A stretch of DNA of 64,000 nucleotides from Lysinibacillus sp. FSL M8-0337 (GTDB lineage Bacteria > Bacillota > Bacilli > Bacillales_A > Planococcaceae): contig NZ_CP151996.1 in the NCBI RefSeq assembly GCF_038593855.1, positions 1,798,001 to 1,862,000 on the forward strand, read 5' to 3'. Shown one piece after another: positions 46,898-55,824 of this stretch. The position numbers and the translations under genes are program-made. The stretch's first letter is position 1; every line of letters starts with the position of its first letter. A model generated the notes under the pieces. It saw only the letters and a program-made list of their open reading frames with translations. It did no database searches and was not told where the DNA came from.

Positions 46898-46957
46898 ATG
46901 TTGAACAAGGTAATCCCATTACACGAACAATTTAGTAATGGAGTGAGATATAAGTGA
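46898..46957 (+). CDS. Possible 19-residue leader ORF, coupled to the next gene
   Basis: ATG 46898 follows GAAGGAAG by eight bases and opens 19 codons ending at TGA 46955-46957. The last A of this stop is the first base of the next gene's ATG (TGATG), the classic coupling overlap. The short sequence (LNKVIPLHEQFSNGVRYK) has no known motif. It may be a leader peptide that sets translation of the coiled-coil gene, or an unused frame. Confidence 0.4.
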   Translation: MLNKVIPLHEQFSNGVRYK

Positions 46958-47490
46958 TGAGCAAAATGGATCAATCAGCATTGACATGGGAAAAAATGCA
47001 AGATGGTACACTGGCTGTTAAAACAACGGAAACGCTCATGGTGTTAACACAAAGTCGCTATAAGGAATTACTTCATTTTGAAGAGTTATTAAAGGACATG
47101 CATCTGGATATAGATGAGAAGCAACTTATTTTGGAGCAAGAGCGGAAAAGTCTAAAAAAACAAAATACAAAGCTTGAAGCAGACATACAAAAACTAACAC
47201 AGCAAAATGCGGTGCTACAAAAAAAGCTTACCGAGTATAATTGTGTCGTTGATGAGCTGAAGGAGCTTCGTCGACAGAATACCGACTTGTTGATCGAGCT
47301 TAGTAAATACACGGCTCTTTCAAAGGAATCGCTATCAGGTCCATTAAAATCAATGATTCGAGATATGCGAGAGCAAGGTGTAGGCATTAAAGAAATTCAT
47401 ATTCGTATAAAACGTCAAATTAATCCTGATATCAGTTATAGTATGGTGCGAAAATATATTTCTGAGCTTGAAAGTGAGAATAAAGCGTAA
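46957..47490 (+). CDS. Coiled-coil protein with C-terminal HTH-like tail
   Basis: 177 residues from ATG 46957 (GTG 46954 is an alternative), with GGAGTGA upstream. Residues about 40-120 are a long coiled coil rich in Glu/Lys/Gln (ILEQERKSLKKQNTKLEADI). The last 50 residues (REQGVGIKEIHIRIKRQINP, then SYSMVRKYISELES) look like a helix-turn-helix of the kind found at recombinase or replication-factor ends. I do not recognise the family. A near-consensus Fur box in its promoter indicates iron control. Confidence 0.6.
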   Translation: MSKMDQSALTWEKMQDGTLAVKTTETLMVLTQSRYKELLHFEELLKDMHLDIDEKQLILEQERKSLKKQNTKLEADIQKLTQQNAVLQKKLTEYNCVVDELKELRRQNTDLLIELSKYTALSKESLSGPLKSMIRDMREQGVGIKEIHIRIKRQINPDISYSMVRKYISELESENKA

Positions 47491-47653
47491 CAACACGTGT
47501 TTCAGCGATAAACAACACGTCCATAGTAAATTTGTGCATTTACAGTTGCCACTCAAAGTCCTATAATTAGTCTATTCTTTATATTATGAATGCCATCATA
47601 TGGAAATACGAGAAATCGTAAGTGATTTAAGAAGAGTAGGAGAATTCAAGACA

Positions 47654-48559
47654 ATGTCAAACGAGAAAAAAGGCGTCTGGGCAGCATTTTTGGCCTATGC
47701 TATTTGGGGAGCATTCCCACTTTATTGGAAACTGCTTGAGCATGTGCCGAGTATGGAAATATTATTAGGGCGTGTCATATGGTCTTTCGTCTTTACAGTA
47801 CTAGTAGTGATTATATTCGGTATGCGAAAAGATTTAATAGCTGATTTAAAATATTTATGGACGCACCAAAAGAGTTTTTGGCAACTCGCTTGTGCTTCCT
47901 TTGTTATTTCAATGAATTGGTACTTATATATTTGGGCAGTAACACATGAACATTTGATAGAGACAAGCCTTGGCTATTATATTAATCCACTATTGTCGGT
48001 TATTTTTGGTGTGGTCTTCTTTAAAGAGAGTTTGAGTCGTGCACAATGGGCTGCAACAGCAATTGCTTTTATTGCGGTCATCCTATTAACGGTAAACTAT
48101 GGAACAGTACCTTGGGTGGCAATTCTTATTGCGTTATCATTTGCTATTTATGGAGTATTGAAGAAGAAAATTACCCTTGATGCAACAAGGGGACTTGCCA
48201 TTGAAACGCTATTTATCCTACCGTTTGCACTAGGGTATTATATCTATTTATTTACAACGAGCCAAGCGTCTTTCTTACACATCAATATCCAAACAGATGT
48301 ACTAATGATTGTCAGTGGGATTGTGACAGCAGTGCCGCTAATTTTATTTGCAAAAGGTGCTCAAAATATTCCACTTTATTTATTGGGCTTTATACAATAT
48401 GTGGCACCAACTATTGTCTTAATTTTAGGTGTCGTTTTGTATAAAGAACCGTTTAGTCCAGTAGAGCTGCTGGCATTCAGTATTATTTGGGTAGCCTTAT
48501 TATTGTTTTCTGGTTCGAAAATTTTAGAAATAAGAAAAGCACATCATAAATCTGCGTAA
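47654..48559 (+). CDS. rarD: RarD-family DMT transporter
   Basis: 301 residues from ATG 47654 with AGGAGAATT upstream; an in-frame start 18 codons earlier has no site. The RarD pattern is clear: KKGVWAAFLAYAIWGAFPLYWK, an early ILLGRVIWS, SLGYYINPLLSVIFG and QYVAPTIVLILGVVLYKEPF. Ten helices in two EamA halves. RarD relatives affect chloramphenicol sensitivity; the natural substrate is not known. It ends at a hairpin of the repeated terminator family. Confidence 0.88.
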   Translation: MSNEKKGVWAAFLAYAIWGAFPLYWKLLEHVPSMEILLGRVIWSFVFTVLVVIIFGMRKDLIADLKYLWTHQKSFWQLACASFVISMNWYLYIWAVTHEHLIETSLGYYINPLLSVIFGVVFFKESLSRAQWAATAIAFIAVILLTVNYGTVPWVAILIALSFAIYGVLKKKITLDATRGLAIETLFILPFALGYYIYLFTTSQASFLHINIQTDVLMIVSGIVTAVPLILFAKGAQNIPLYLLGFIQYVAPTIVLILGVVLYKEPFSPVELLAFSIIWVALLLFSGSKILEIRKAHHKSA

Positions 48560-48567
48560 CATAAGGT

Positions 48568-48607
48568 AAAAGTGTTAGAGTGACAGCGGTCATTCTAACA
48601 CTTTTTT
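48568..48607. terminator. Terminator, copy 5 of the AGTGTTAGATTGA hairpin family
   Basis: AAAAGTGTTAGAGTGA, loop CAGCGG, TCATTCTAACACTTTTTT. Both arms differ from the consensus, leaving one G-T pair. It serves convergent rarD and the XRE gene. Confidence 0.88.
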
Positions 48608-48628
48608 CAATGTCCCGTTCTTCGTTTA

Positions 48629-49870
48629 TTACCTCGAATTGATTTGTGCTTTAATCGTCAAATAGGTTTCCTCAATTTTTCGCTTATAGGGAAGGTCAAT
48701 TAAATCAATCGAGTCAATATAAGCTTTTTTGGCAATTTCATAGGCAGTCGTCAAATCACCATGTTGTACATAGCAAAGTGCTTTATAAGAAAAACATTCA
48801 TTCATACTAAGCAAATCATAAGGGTGCGAGATGAAAATAGGAATTTCTGTAAAGTGGTTAAATGCCTCAAGTGATTCCGCATAACGACCAAGTAAATACA
48901 ATGATTTTCCCTTTTCAGCGTAATAAAAGTTTTGATCCAATTTTGTGGAGCCGGTAAGTGCATGAAAATGTTCGATTTCAACTAATGCTTGCTTATAATC
49001 ATGTGTATAATTGTTATAATAATGGGCTTTTAAGACGTAGATAAAGGCGTCGACATCAGCTTGTTCAACAAACATGCGATATTGCTCCAACTTCATAATC
49101 ATTTTATCCGCCTGTTTGAAGTCACCATCTATCATCGCACAATAGGCGCCAATACGGTATAAATCATCAATATGATAAAACAATTGATTTTGATGTGCAT
49201 GTTCTATCGTTTCTTTGATTAGTTGTTTACCAGCTTCATGTTCTCCAATGGCTAGCTGAAAAATGCAAATATAATAAGCCAATTTTGCAGTATCTCGGGA
49301 ATCTAACTGATAGTTTTCTTGTGCCACTTCTTCTTTTACTTGTACTATACAGCTATAAGCCTCATTGTATCGACGATTTTCTGACAAAATGGCAAGTTGT
49401 AGGATATAGGTTTTTAACCAATGGCTTAATAAATTAATCTCTTTAAATATTTGCCGGGCTTGCTGTAGCGGTGCCTCCCATGTCAATAAACCTGCCTCAT
49501 ATTGGGCATCAGCATAAATATACAGTAAACGCCCAGCTTCATAGCTAAGAGGGAGATCCTCTATATAAGGTTGAATAATATCAACAATTTGCTGATGGTT
49601 ATTTGCATCTCCTCGTTTTACTTCAGCAAACATAATTTCTACTTGCTCCAGCAACTGACGTATATCTGAGGATGCTACTTGTTCAAGTAATTCACTTGCT
49701 TTCACCCCAAGCCGTTCCGCAATATAGTCTAAGCTTTCCATTGATGGCTTCGCTTTATCGTTTTCTATTTGGCTGAGCATACCTTTTGTTAGACGATCGG
49801 CAGCAAGCGCCTCTAATGTTAATTTTCGTTCTTTTCGTAATTTGCGAATTCGGGTGCCTAAAGAGTCCAC
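48629..49870 (-). CDS. XRE-TPR regulator (Rgg/PlcR-like architecture)
   Basis: 413 residues from the GTG at 49870, which has AAAGGAGG upstream; a start ten codons earlier lacks one. N-terminal XRE helix-turn-helix (about 1-60; RKLRKERKLTLEALAADRLTKGMLSQIENDKAKP) and a C-terminal superhelix of TPR repeats to the end. Proteins built this way often bind a signalling peptide, but no small exported ORF is next to this gene. It diverges from an MFS gene, with two identical dyads in the shared promoter. Confidence 0.83.
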   Translation of the reverse strand: MDSLGTRIRKLRKERKLTLEALAADRLTKGMLSQIENDKAKPSMESLDYIAERLGVKASELLEQVASSDIRQLLEQVEIMFAEVKRGDANNHQQIVDIIQPYIEDLPLSYEAGRLLYIYADAQYEAGLLTWEAPLQQARQIFKEINLLSHWLKTYILQLAILSENRRYNEAYSCIVQVKEEVAQENYQLDSRDTAKLAYYICIFQLAIGEHEAGKQLIKETIEHAHQNQLFYHIDDLYRIGAYCAMIDGDFKQADKMIMKLEQYRMFVEQADVDAFIYVLKAHYYNNYTHDYKQALVEIEHFHALTGSTKLDQNFYYAEKGKSLYLLGRYAESLEAFNHFTEIPIFISHPYDLLSMNECFSYKALCYVQHGDLTTAYEIAKKAYIDSIDLIDLPYKRKIEETYLTIKAQINSR

Positions 49871-49891
49871 TGCCTCGCCTCCTTTCTTCAC

Positions 49892-50041
49892 TATTAACAA
49901 TAATAACTAATCTTTGTAAAGTCTATACCTTTTCCCAAAACCAAAAGAGAATCTAGATGCTAACTAATTGTTTAATTATATTAAACTTTTTATTGCGTGA
50001 AAAGCGGGAATTGTGTTATATTTTGTTTAATAAAATTAAAC
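49892..50041. promoter_or_regulatory. Divergent promoters with twin dyads (XRE-TPR/MFS)
   Basis: GTTTAAT-N3-ATTAAAC occurs twice, perfect, at 49970-49986 and 50025-50041, 55 bases apart (about five turns). Between them is the MFS promoter TTGCGT (49993-49998), 17 bases, TTATAT (50016-50021). On the minus strand TTTACA (49915-49920 complement), 17 bases, TTAATA (49892-49897 complement) faces the regulator gene. Confidence 0.75.
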
Positions 50042-50075
50042 TTTTAAATTTAATTAAATATGGAGGGGTTTTTCG

Positions 50076-51374
50076 ATGGATGAAGCGGCAAAATATAAAA
50101 AGGCGACCTATCATTTGTGGACTTTTACAGCCAGTAAAATGATTGCAATGCTAGGGTCGCATGTATTGTCTTTTGGTATTAGTTTGTATATTTTAGCGAT
50201 GACGGGTTCTGCCACCAGCTTTGCCACAAATATGATTTGTTCCATATTACCTAGAGCACTTGTTGCGCCATTAGCAGGGTATGTCGCAGATAATTATTCA
50301 AAGAAACGAACAATATTATTGGCGCAAGCTGGGACGATTTTAACGATGGCAAGTTTATTGTTATATACAGAAACAATTGGAATGTCAGTGAACGCAATTT
50401 ATGTGACCACTGTATTCTATACGCTTTGTTCAGCATTTTCGAGCGTAACCTTTACTTCAGCAATTGCAACACTTGTTAATCCAGAACGTTTACAACGTGC
50501 AATGTCATTTAATCAAATGTCGGTGTCTGTAGCGGCTGTTGGGGGACCTGTTATCGGTGGGATGATGTATGGCTTTTTCTCTATGGAAGTATTTTTAATT
50601 GTTCATATGGTAGCGTATGCGATAGCCTTTTGCTTAGAGGCAACGATGAATTTTAATTTGTATAGTACGCGAGGAGACACTGCTAAAACGGAAAAGATAT
50701 GGCAAGGACTTGTTGGAGGCTTTAGCTATATTAAACAACATAAGGTCATTAAAGTTGTGATGTGGCTATCGTTGTGGATTAATTTATTTTTCTCTGCCAT
50801 TGTCGTTGGTGGAACGTATATTATCATTGAATTACTAAAGGTTGAATCTACCCATTTTGGTTTTATCGAAGCAGCGGGGGCAGGTGGCATGTTAGTGGCT
50901 TCCATCTATTTTGCATCACGTGCCGAAATAAAAGTGCCACTTCGTTTTTCTAAAATAAGTTTATTGTTGCTTTCGAGTAGCTTAAGTTTTGCGATTATCC
51001 CATTAGTGACTGATCTTTCATATTCAATGATTGTTATCTTTTATATAGGGTTGTATTTTATATTTGCTATTTTTGAAATGGGTGTAAATATGCCTCTAGG
51101 TGTGTTTATGCAAAAGCTTATTTCCGAGGAATACCGTGGACGTGTATTTGGATTAATGGAAACAATGGCGATGTCCATGATGCCAATCGGTATGCTTGTC
51201 TATGGAGTACTATACGATTCTCTTCCAGCAACCGGTATATTGCTGGTGACAAGTGCAATTATAGTGGTAATGACCCTTGTATTACTGCGCACGTCAGTCT
51301 TAAAGGAAGCGCATCCAACTTTTTACGATGACAAAGCGCTAGCAAAGAATAACAAACTAATACCAAATAGGTAG
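50076..51374 (+). CDS. Major facilitator superfamily exporter
   Basis: 432 residues with GGAGGGG upstream and a 12-helix layout. The A-like loop reads GYVADNYSKKRTILLAQ; the rest matches the macrolide/enterobactin-exporter-like group (FNQMSVSVAAVGGPVIGGMM, LISEEYRGRVFGLMETM). It probably exports a drug-like molecule or siderophore. It is divergent from the XRE-TPR gene and most likely under its control through the twin dyads. Confidence 0.86.
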   Translation: MDEAAKYKKATYHLWTFTASKMIAMLGSHVLSFGISLYILAMTGSATSFATNMICSILPRALVAPLAGYVADNYSKKRTILLAQAGTILTMASLLLYTETIGMSVNAIYVTTVFYTLCSAFSSVTFTSAIATLVNPERLQRAMSFNQMSVSVAAVGGPVIGGMMYGFFSMEVFLIVHMVAYAIAFCLEATMNFNLYSTRGDTAKTEKIWQGLVGGFSYIKQHKVIKVVMWLSLWINLFFSAIVVGGTYIIIELLKVESTHFGFIEAAGAGGMLVASIYFASRAEIKVPLRFSKISLLLLSSSLSFAIIPLVTDLSYSMIVIFYIGLYFIFAIFEMGVNMPLGVFMQKLISEEYRGRVFGLMETMAMSMMPIGMLVYGVLYDSLPATGILLVTSAIIVVMTLVLLRTSVLKEAHPTFYDDKALAKNNKLIPNR

Positions 51375-51380
51375 TATTCT

Positions 51381-51443
51381 ATTAGTGGTGATTGCATTAG
51401 TTTTAGTGGCGAAAACAAAGGATTTAGTGGCGAGTACCACAAT
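51381..51443. repeat. Tandem 21-bp-period repeat with AGTGGCG core
   Basis: ATTAGTGGTG, TTTAGTGGCG and TTTAGTGGCG begin at 51381, 51402 and 51423, exactly 21 bases apart, with unrelated 11-base fillers. The first unit starts 7 bases after the MFS stop. The core is the same as at 10751-10854 except for three bases (TTTA-NNN-GCGAA). Confidence 0.75.
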
Positions 51444-51465
51444 CGTATCGATTCAATATAAAGCA

Positions 51466-51499
51466 AAGCAGGCATGCAGCGCATCTAGCATGCCTGTTT
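51466..51499. terminator. Hairpin between convergent MFS and lutC
   Basis: CAGGCATGC, 10-base loop, GCATGCCTG, followed by TTTC; the minus side has GCTTTGC, so termination is plausible both ways but weak. Confidence 0.6.
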
Positions 51500-51505
51500 C
51501 GATCA

Positions 51506-52222
51506 TTATTGATCTTCGATAACAATATAAGTTGCTTTAATCGGACCGTGGACACCAACGACAGGAATCATTTCAATATCTGCGGAATTACTTGGACCCG
51601 TAATAAAGTTAATGCAAGAAGCGATATGTTCCCCATTTTGAACTTTTTGGCTCATCCATCGAGCCGCTTGGGTGATGCGTGGAACGATTGTGCTTTTTGG
51701 CATTAAAATTATCGACTTTTCTGGTAAAAAGCTTACCGTTCGCCCTCTATATTTATCGCTAAATAGGACGGCTGTTCCGGATTCCGCTAAAGTCATCTCA
51801 CTAATTGTAATCCCGATATTTGCTTTTTCTGCTTGTCGGATATTTTCCTCTGGCTGCGTTTCATCCCATATATACAGTTGGATTTCAGCTTGTGGCCATT
51901 GTGTCTGCATTAATGGTAATAAGCCATAGCTTTCAAAGCGTTCGTCTTGCCATGTAATGACAGAGCGTCCACCGTAATGATCTACGACTTTTTGTAAATC
52001 CGTTGCAAGATTTTCTGTAGTAGTAACTATTAGATTAGTATTAATATTTTTACATTGCTTCGCTAAGACAGCAACGAGTTCATCTTTCGTAGCATCTTTT
52101 AACACACGGTCTTGAGGTTGGTATTGCCAAACTGGTTTTGTTAGTTGTGTTTTTGGTGCTCGTCCAAGTTGCTTGGCAATATTCGATAAAAATGAATCTC
52201 TATTTACAATGCTTCCTGCCAT
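51506..52222 (-). CDS. lutC: Lactate utilisation protein C (LUD domain)
   Basis: 238 residues, the usual LutC size, overlapping the lutB end by one base. It has the LUD-domain order NIGITISEMTLAESGTAVLFS, an RGRTVSFLPEKSIILM region and CINFITGPSNSADIEM near the C-terminus. With LutA and LutB it forms the iron-sulphur L-lactate oxidising complex known from B. subtilis. It is the last gene of the operon. Confidence 0.93.
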   Translation of the reverse strand: MAGSIVNRDSFLSNIAKQLGRAPKTQLTKPVWQYQPQDRVLKDATKDELVAVLAKQCKNINTNLIVTTTENLATDLQKVVDHYGGRSVITWQDERFESYGLLPLMQTQWPQAEIQLYIWDETQPEENIRQAEKANIGITISEMTLAESGTAVLFSDKYRGRTVSFLPEKSIILMPKSTIVPRITQAARWMSQKVQNGEHIASCINFITGPSNSADIEMIPVVGVHGPIKATYIVIEDQ

Positions 52223-53649
52223 TATTCAGAACCTCCTTTTGTACGGCTGTTAAACCAGCTTCGGAAATTTTCTTTATTCGGAGCTGGGAAATCTCTTGCT
52301 TCTGTCCACGCTTTTAATGGCCCTGGACCGTTTGAAATTTTATTATCCTTTGTAAATGGAGACATGGCTGGTGATGCCATTTTCGTTGCTATTTTGTATA
52401 AAGTAGGGGAGGAAGCACCTAAACCAAACGCCTTCATAAGAAGCTTTTCAGACACCGGGGCTCTCCCTTCATTTTCAACGATGACCTGACGATGGCGATG
52501 AATCAGTTGATGCAATGGGATTTTGACAGGACATGCATCTGTGCAAGCACCGCATAAAGTAGAGGCATATGGTAATTCCTTGAAATCATCATAACCACCT
52601 AACAATGGTGACAACACAACACCGACAGGACCTGAGTAAATCGAACCGTACGTATGTCCACCAACATGACGGTATACAGGGCAGGCGTTAACACAAGCTG
52701 CACAGCGAATGCATTGCAAAATTGGTTGGAATTCCCCTCCTAAAATAGCTGAACGGCCATTATCGACAATAACTAAGTGGAATTCATCTGGCCCATCCGT
52801 ATCGCCTTCATCTTTTACACCAGTTAACGTCGTAATATAGCTTGTTAGCTTTTGTCCAACAGCACTTCTCGTTAATAAACTGACGAGGACCTCCATTTCT
52901 TCGAACGTGGGCACAATTCGTTCCATGCCCATCACAGTAATTTGTGTTTTAGGTAAGGCGGTTACTAAATCAGCATTTCCTTCATTTGTAACGAGTGTGA
53001 TGGAGCCACTTTCTGCGATAGCAAAGTTACAGCCAGTAATGCCAATATCTGCTGTTAAGTACTCATTTCGTAGTTTTTCACGAACATAAAGGGCTAGTTC
53101 TTCGGGTTTTTCTGTTTGGTCATAGCCTTGTTTTTCTTTAAATATATCGCGAATTTGCTCTTTATTTTTATGCAATGCTGGTACGACGATATGCGACGGA
53201 GGTTCATGATCCCCAACTTGCAAAATATATTCGCCAAGGTCTGTTTCAATCACTTCACAGCCCAGTTGTTCGAGCGCAGGATTTAAATTGATTTCTTCTG
53301 TTACCATGGATTTAGATTTGACGATTTTTTTTGCCTGTTTTTTTTCGGTGATTTGTTGAATATAGCTAGTTGCTTCTGCGGCAGTTTTAGCAAAAAATAC
53401 ATGTCCACCACGATTTGCTACATTTTCACTTAGTTGATATAAGTAATAATCTAAATTGGCGAGAACATGCTGGCGAATTTCCTCACCATGTGAACGCCAT
53501 TCTTCCCAGTGCCCAAGCTCATCTGCTTGCTGTAATCGGCGCGTTTGAAAACGTTCTTGCGCACTGGATACAGCACCTCGCATAAATGTATTTTCTAGCT
53601 CTTTCGATACTCGCTTGTTAAACCTATCATCGCTTGTTTTCATTGCCAT
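52222..53649 (-). CDS. lutB: Lactate utilisation iron-sulphur protein B
   Basis: 475 residues: an N-terminal LUD-like domain (about 60-290) and a two-[4Fe-4S] ferredoxin-type part with [15 protein letters not shown] and [15 protein letters not shown]. It carries electrons in LutABC, which turns L-lactate into pyruvate. It lies between lutA and lutC on one transcript. Confidence 0.94.
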   Translation of the reverse strand: MAMKTSDDRFNKRVSKELENTFMRGAVSSAQERFQTRRLQQADELGHWEEWRSHGEEIRQHVLANLDYYLYQLSENVANRGGHVFFAKTAAEATSYIQQITEKKQAKKIVKSKSMVTEEINLNPALEQLGCEVIETDLGEYILQVGDHEPPSHIVVPALHKNKEQIRDIFKEKQGYDQTEKPEELALYVREKLRNEYLTADIGITGCNFAIAESGSITLVTNEGNADLVTALPKTQITVMGMERIVPTFEEMEVLVSLLTRSAVGQKLTSYITTLTGVKDEGDTDGPDEFHLVIVDNGRSAILGGEFQPILQCIRCAACVNACPVYRHVGGHTYGSIYSGPVGVVLSPLLGGYDDFKELPYASTLCGACTDACPVKIPLHQLIHRHRQVIVENEGRAPVSEKLLMKAFGLGASSPTLYKIATKMASPAMSPFTKDNKISNGPGPLKAWTEARDFPAPNKENFRSWFNSRTKGGSE

Positions 53650-53674
53650 TCGATTATCCTCCTCTAAAAGCCAT

Positions 53675-54394
53675 TTATCGGCAGTTTAGTACTTCCGCAA
53701 TATGCATCACTTTAATGGGTTTGCCTTGTCGCTCAATACGCCCCCCGATATTGATTAAACAGCCCGCATCCGCACCGATTAAAATATCTGCTTCCGTTTC
53801 TTCCACGTTTTGTACTTTTTCATTGACCATTTCTCCAGAAATATTCCCCATTTTTACTGAAAATGTGCCGCCAAAACCACAACAGCGGTCTTTTCCTGGG
53901 AGTTCTACGTATTGTAAACCTTTAACATTTCCTAATAATTTCATTGGTGCTTCTTTCACACCGAGCAATCTAGTCATATGGCAAGAAGTGTGGAATGTCG
54001 CTTTACCTTCTAAATGTGCACCTACATCTTCAATCTGTAGAATGTCTACAATAAATTCCGTGAATTCATATGTTTTAGCAGCTAATGCCTGAGCTTTCGG
54101 TTCCCAAATAGGATCACCTTTAAATACTTCAGGATATTCTTTAAACATATAAGCACAAGAGCCAGAAGGGGAGACGACGTACTGTGCATGTTCAAAAGCA
54201 GTTATCATTTTTTTCATCGCATTTTTCGAATCCTGTACATAACCACTATTATAAGCTGGCTGTCCACAGCAAATTTGATTTTCTGGGAAGTCGATGTCAC
54301 AGCCTAGTCTTTCTAAAACTTCGACGACTGCTTTTCCTACCTCACCTTGAAACATATCGACTAAACAAGTCGCAAACAGTGTTACTTTCATGCT
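53675..54394 (-). CDS. lutA: Lactate utilisation protein A (CCG domains)
   Basis: 239 residues from the ATG at 54394 with AAAAGGAGCG upstream; a longer frame upstream has no site. It has two cysteine-rich CCG domains ([11 protein letters not shown] and [15 protein letters not shown]). It is the first gene of lutABC and starts about 50 bases after a GTCATC-A-GATGAC dyad that is repeated upstream of the lactate permease. Confidence 0.94.
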   Translation of the reverse strand, partial: SMKVTLFATCLVDMFQGEVGKAVVEVLERLGCDIDFPENQICCGQPAYNSGYVQDSKNAMKKMITAFEHAQYVVSPSGSCAYMFKEYPEVFKGDPIWEPKAQALAAKTYEFTEFIVDILQIEDVGAHLEGKATFHTSCHMTRLLGVKEAPMKLLGNVKGLQYVELPGKDRCCGFGGTFSVKMGNISGEMVNEKVQNVEETEADILIGADAGCLINIGGRIERQGKPIKVMHIAEVLNCR

Positions 54395-54442
54395 TATCGC
54401 TCCTTTTGTATGGATTTGCAATTTCAATTGATTAATCAACTG

Positions 54443-54455
54443 GTCATCAGATGAC
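54443..54455 (-). promoter_or_regulatory. Lactate operator upstream of lutA
   Basis: GTCATCAGATGAC, a perfect 13-bp dyad, identical to the one at 55581-55593. A TATGAT on the minus strand about 25 bases upstream could be the -10; no good -35 was found. Confidence 0.7.
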
Positions 54456-54553
54456 TTGGCGGACAGTTAGATTGTTTTTATCATACTACAACCTATAAGA
54501 TGGGTGGAAGTGCTATTTGCAAATTTTCAAAAAATAGGGGAGGGACAAAAGAG

Positions 54554-54592
54554 AAAAGTGCTAGATTGTGTTTAATCAATCTAACACTTTTT
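54554..54592. terminator. Terminator, copy 6 of the AGTGTTAGATTGA hairpin family
   Basis: AAAAGTGCTAGATTG, 8-base loop, CAATCTAACACTTTTT, with one mismatched pair; it ends the GntR gene on the minus strand. Confidence 0.85.
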
Positions 54593-54624
54593 GCGATAAC
54601 ATCAGCTCTGGCAATTTATGAATT

Positions 54625-55356
54625 TCATTCATTTGTAGATTCGGTTGTGTCGAAATAGTGCATTAAAACTTCCTCTACATTGCTTAAATGAGAAGACATT
54701 GCATGCTTTGCTAGCTCTTCGTTTTGTTGTTTAATGGCAAGGAAAATTTGCATATGTTCATCATATAATTTTTCGCTTGTCGTTTTTTTAGAATACAACC
54801 AAATACGACGCGTTTCTTTCATTGTTTCTATCATTAAACCGGATACTTGGTCTAAAATTGTTGCCAGTAGGGGGTTTTGAGAGGCAGCTGAGATTGCCGC
54901 GTGAAATTGAAAGTCCGCTTTTTCGCCAAGCTCTCCATCACCCTGTGCTAGTTTCATGTCATCTAAAATACGCAACATTGTTTGTATATCTTCATCTGTG
55001 CGATGAATGGCAGCACTAGCAGCGGCGCCCACTTCAATAATTTTTCGTACTTTTAATAGATGTGAGACATCTTTTTTATTTGTTAATGTAAGTGTTGACA
55101 GTGGGAAGTCAAGTTGTTTGGATGGAGTGCTCTTAACAAAAGTGCCGGAACCTTGTTTAATTTCGATTAAGCCCATTGCTTTTAGTGCGGATAAGGCTTC
55201 TCTTATGGCAGACCTACTTACTTGTAATTGTTCAGCAAGTTGTTCGACAGAGTCAAGACGATCTCCTGGTTTCAGGTCGCCAGCTCGAATTTTTTCATAG
55301 AGCATTTCTGATACTTCCTCATATATTTTTTTCGGTTTAATTTTCTTTAATTCCAA
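54625..55356 (-). CDS. lutR: GntR/FadR-family regulator of lactate genes
   Basis: 243 residues from the TTG at 55356, preceded by GAGGTG; an ATG five codons upstream has a poor site. N-terminal GntR winged helix (KIYEEVSEMLYEKIRAGDLKPGDRLDS, QLQVSRSAIREALSALKAMG) and an FCD-type C-terminal effector domain. It lies between lutABC and the lactate permease, with its likely operator (GTCATC-A-GATGAC) before both, matching B. subtilis LutR, which lactate releases from DNA. The symbol is by analogy. Confidence 0.87.
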   Translation of the reverse strand: MELKKIKPKKIYEEVSEMLYEKIRAGDLKPGDRLDSVEQLAEQLQVSRSAIREALSALKAMGLIEIKQGSGTFVKSTPSKQLDFPLSTLTLTNKKDVSHLLKVRKIIEVGAAASAAIHRTDEDIQTMLRILDDMKLAQGDGELGEKADFQFHAAISAASQNPLLATILDQVSGLMIETMKETRRIWLYSKKTTSEKLYDEHMQIFLAIKQQNEELAKHAMSSHLSNVEEVLMHYFDTTESTNE

Positions 55357-55540
55357 GGAGCTACACCTCATTCATCTCAATCAATTGCTCTATATAAGTA
55401 TATTATACATGAAGAATGCTATTTTACTCACTGTTTATCATGAATACTTTGATTAGGTGTCTAGTATTGAAATATCGTACAGTTTTGCTAGTAATTGCTG
55501 CTTAAAGAAGCTAAAACAGAAATTTAATATTAAAAAAATA

Positions 55541-55593
55541 TTGAATTTTTGAAATTTAGTTCATATAATTTTAACATGTAGTCATCAGATGAC
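55541..55593 (+). promoter_or_regulatory. Lactate permease promoter and operator
   Basis: TTGAAT (55541-55546), 17 bases, TATAAT (55564-55569), with the dyad GTCATCAGATGAC at 55581-55593, near the expected transcription start, so binding would block the promoter. The 55594-55824 leader has no recognised gene. Confidence 0.8.
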
Positions 55594-55824
55594 CTAATCT
55601 ATTTAAGTTTGGAGGGTGTAATAAAAATAAGTGATGTAAAAGTAGTAAGTGTTTAGTTACAAGATAACTTCATTTGTAGTTTCTACGAAAGTTTGACAAA
55701 GCGAAGAGCGTAGCATTTGAGGAGCGAGAAGTTCGTGATTGTAGTGTCACACTTCTAGTAGGCTGCAACCGTTGATGTCGTATTGTCATGATTGGGGAGA
55801 AATTTTTATTTGGGGGTATGCAAT

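Noticed and set aside
48560-48628. Second signalling peptide gene next to the XRE-TPR regulator at 48629
   Set aside because: The only sequence between its stop and rarD is a terminator hairpin; no short ORF with a signal sequence is found.
55594-55824. Small gene in the lactate permease leader
   Set aside because: Short frames occur, but none combines a start with a ribosome site and more than a few codons.
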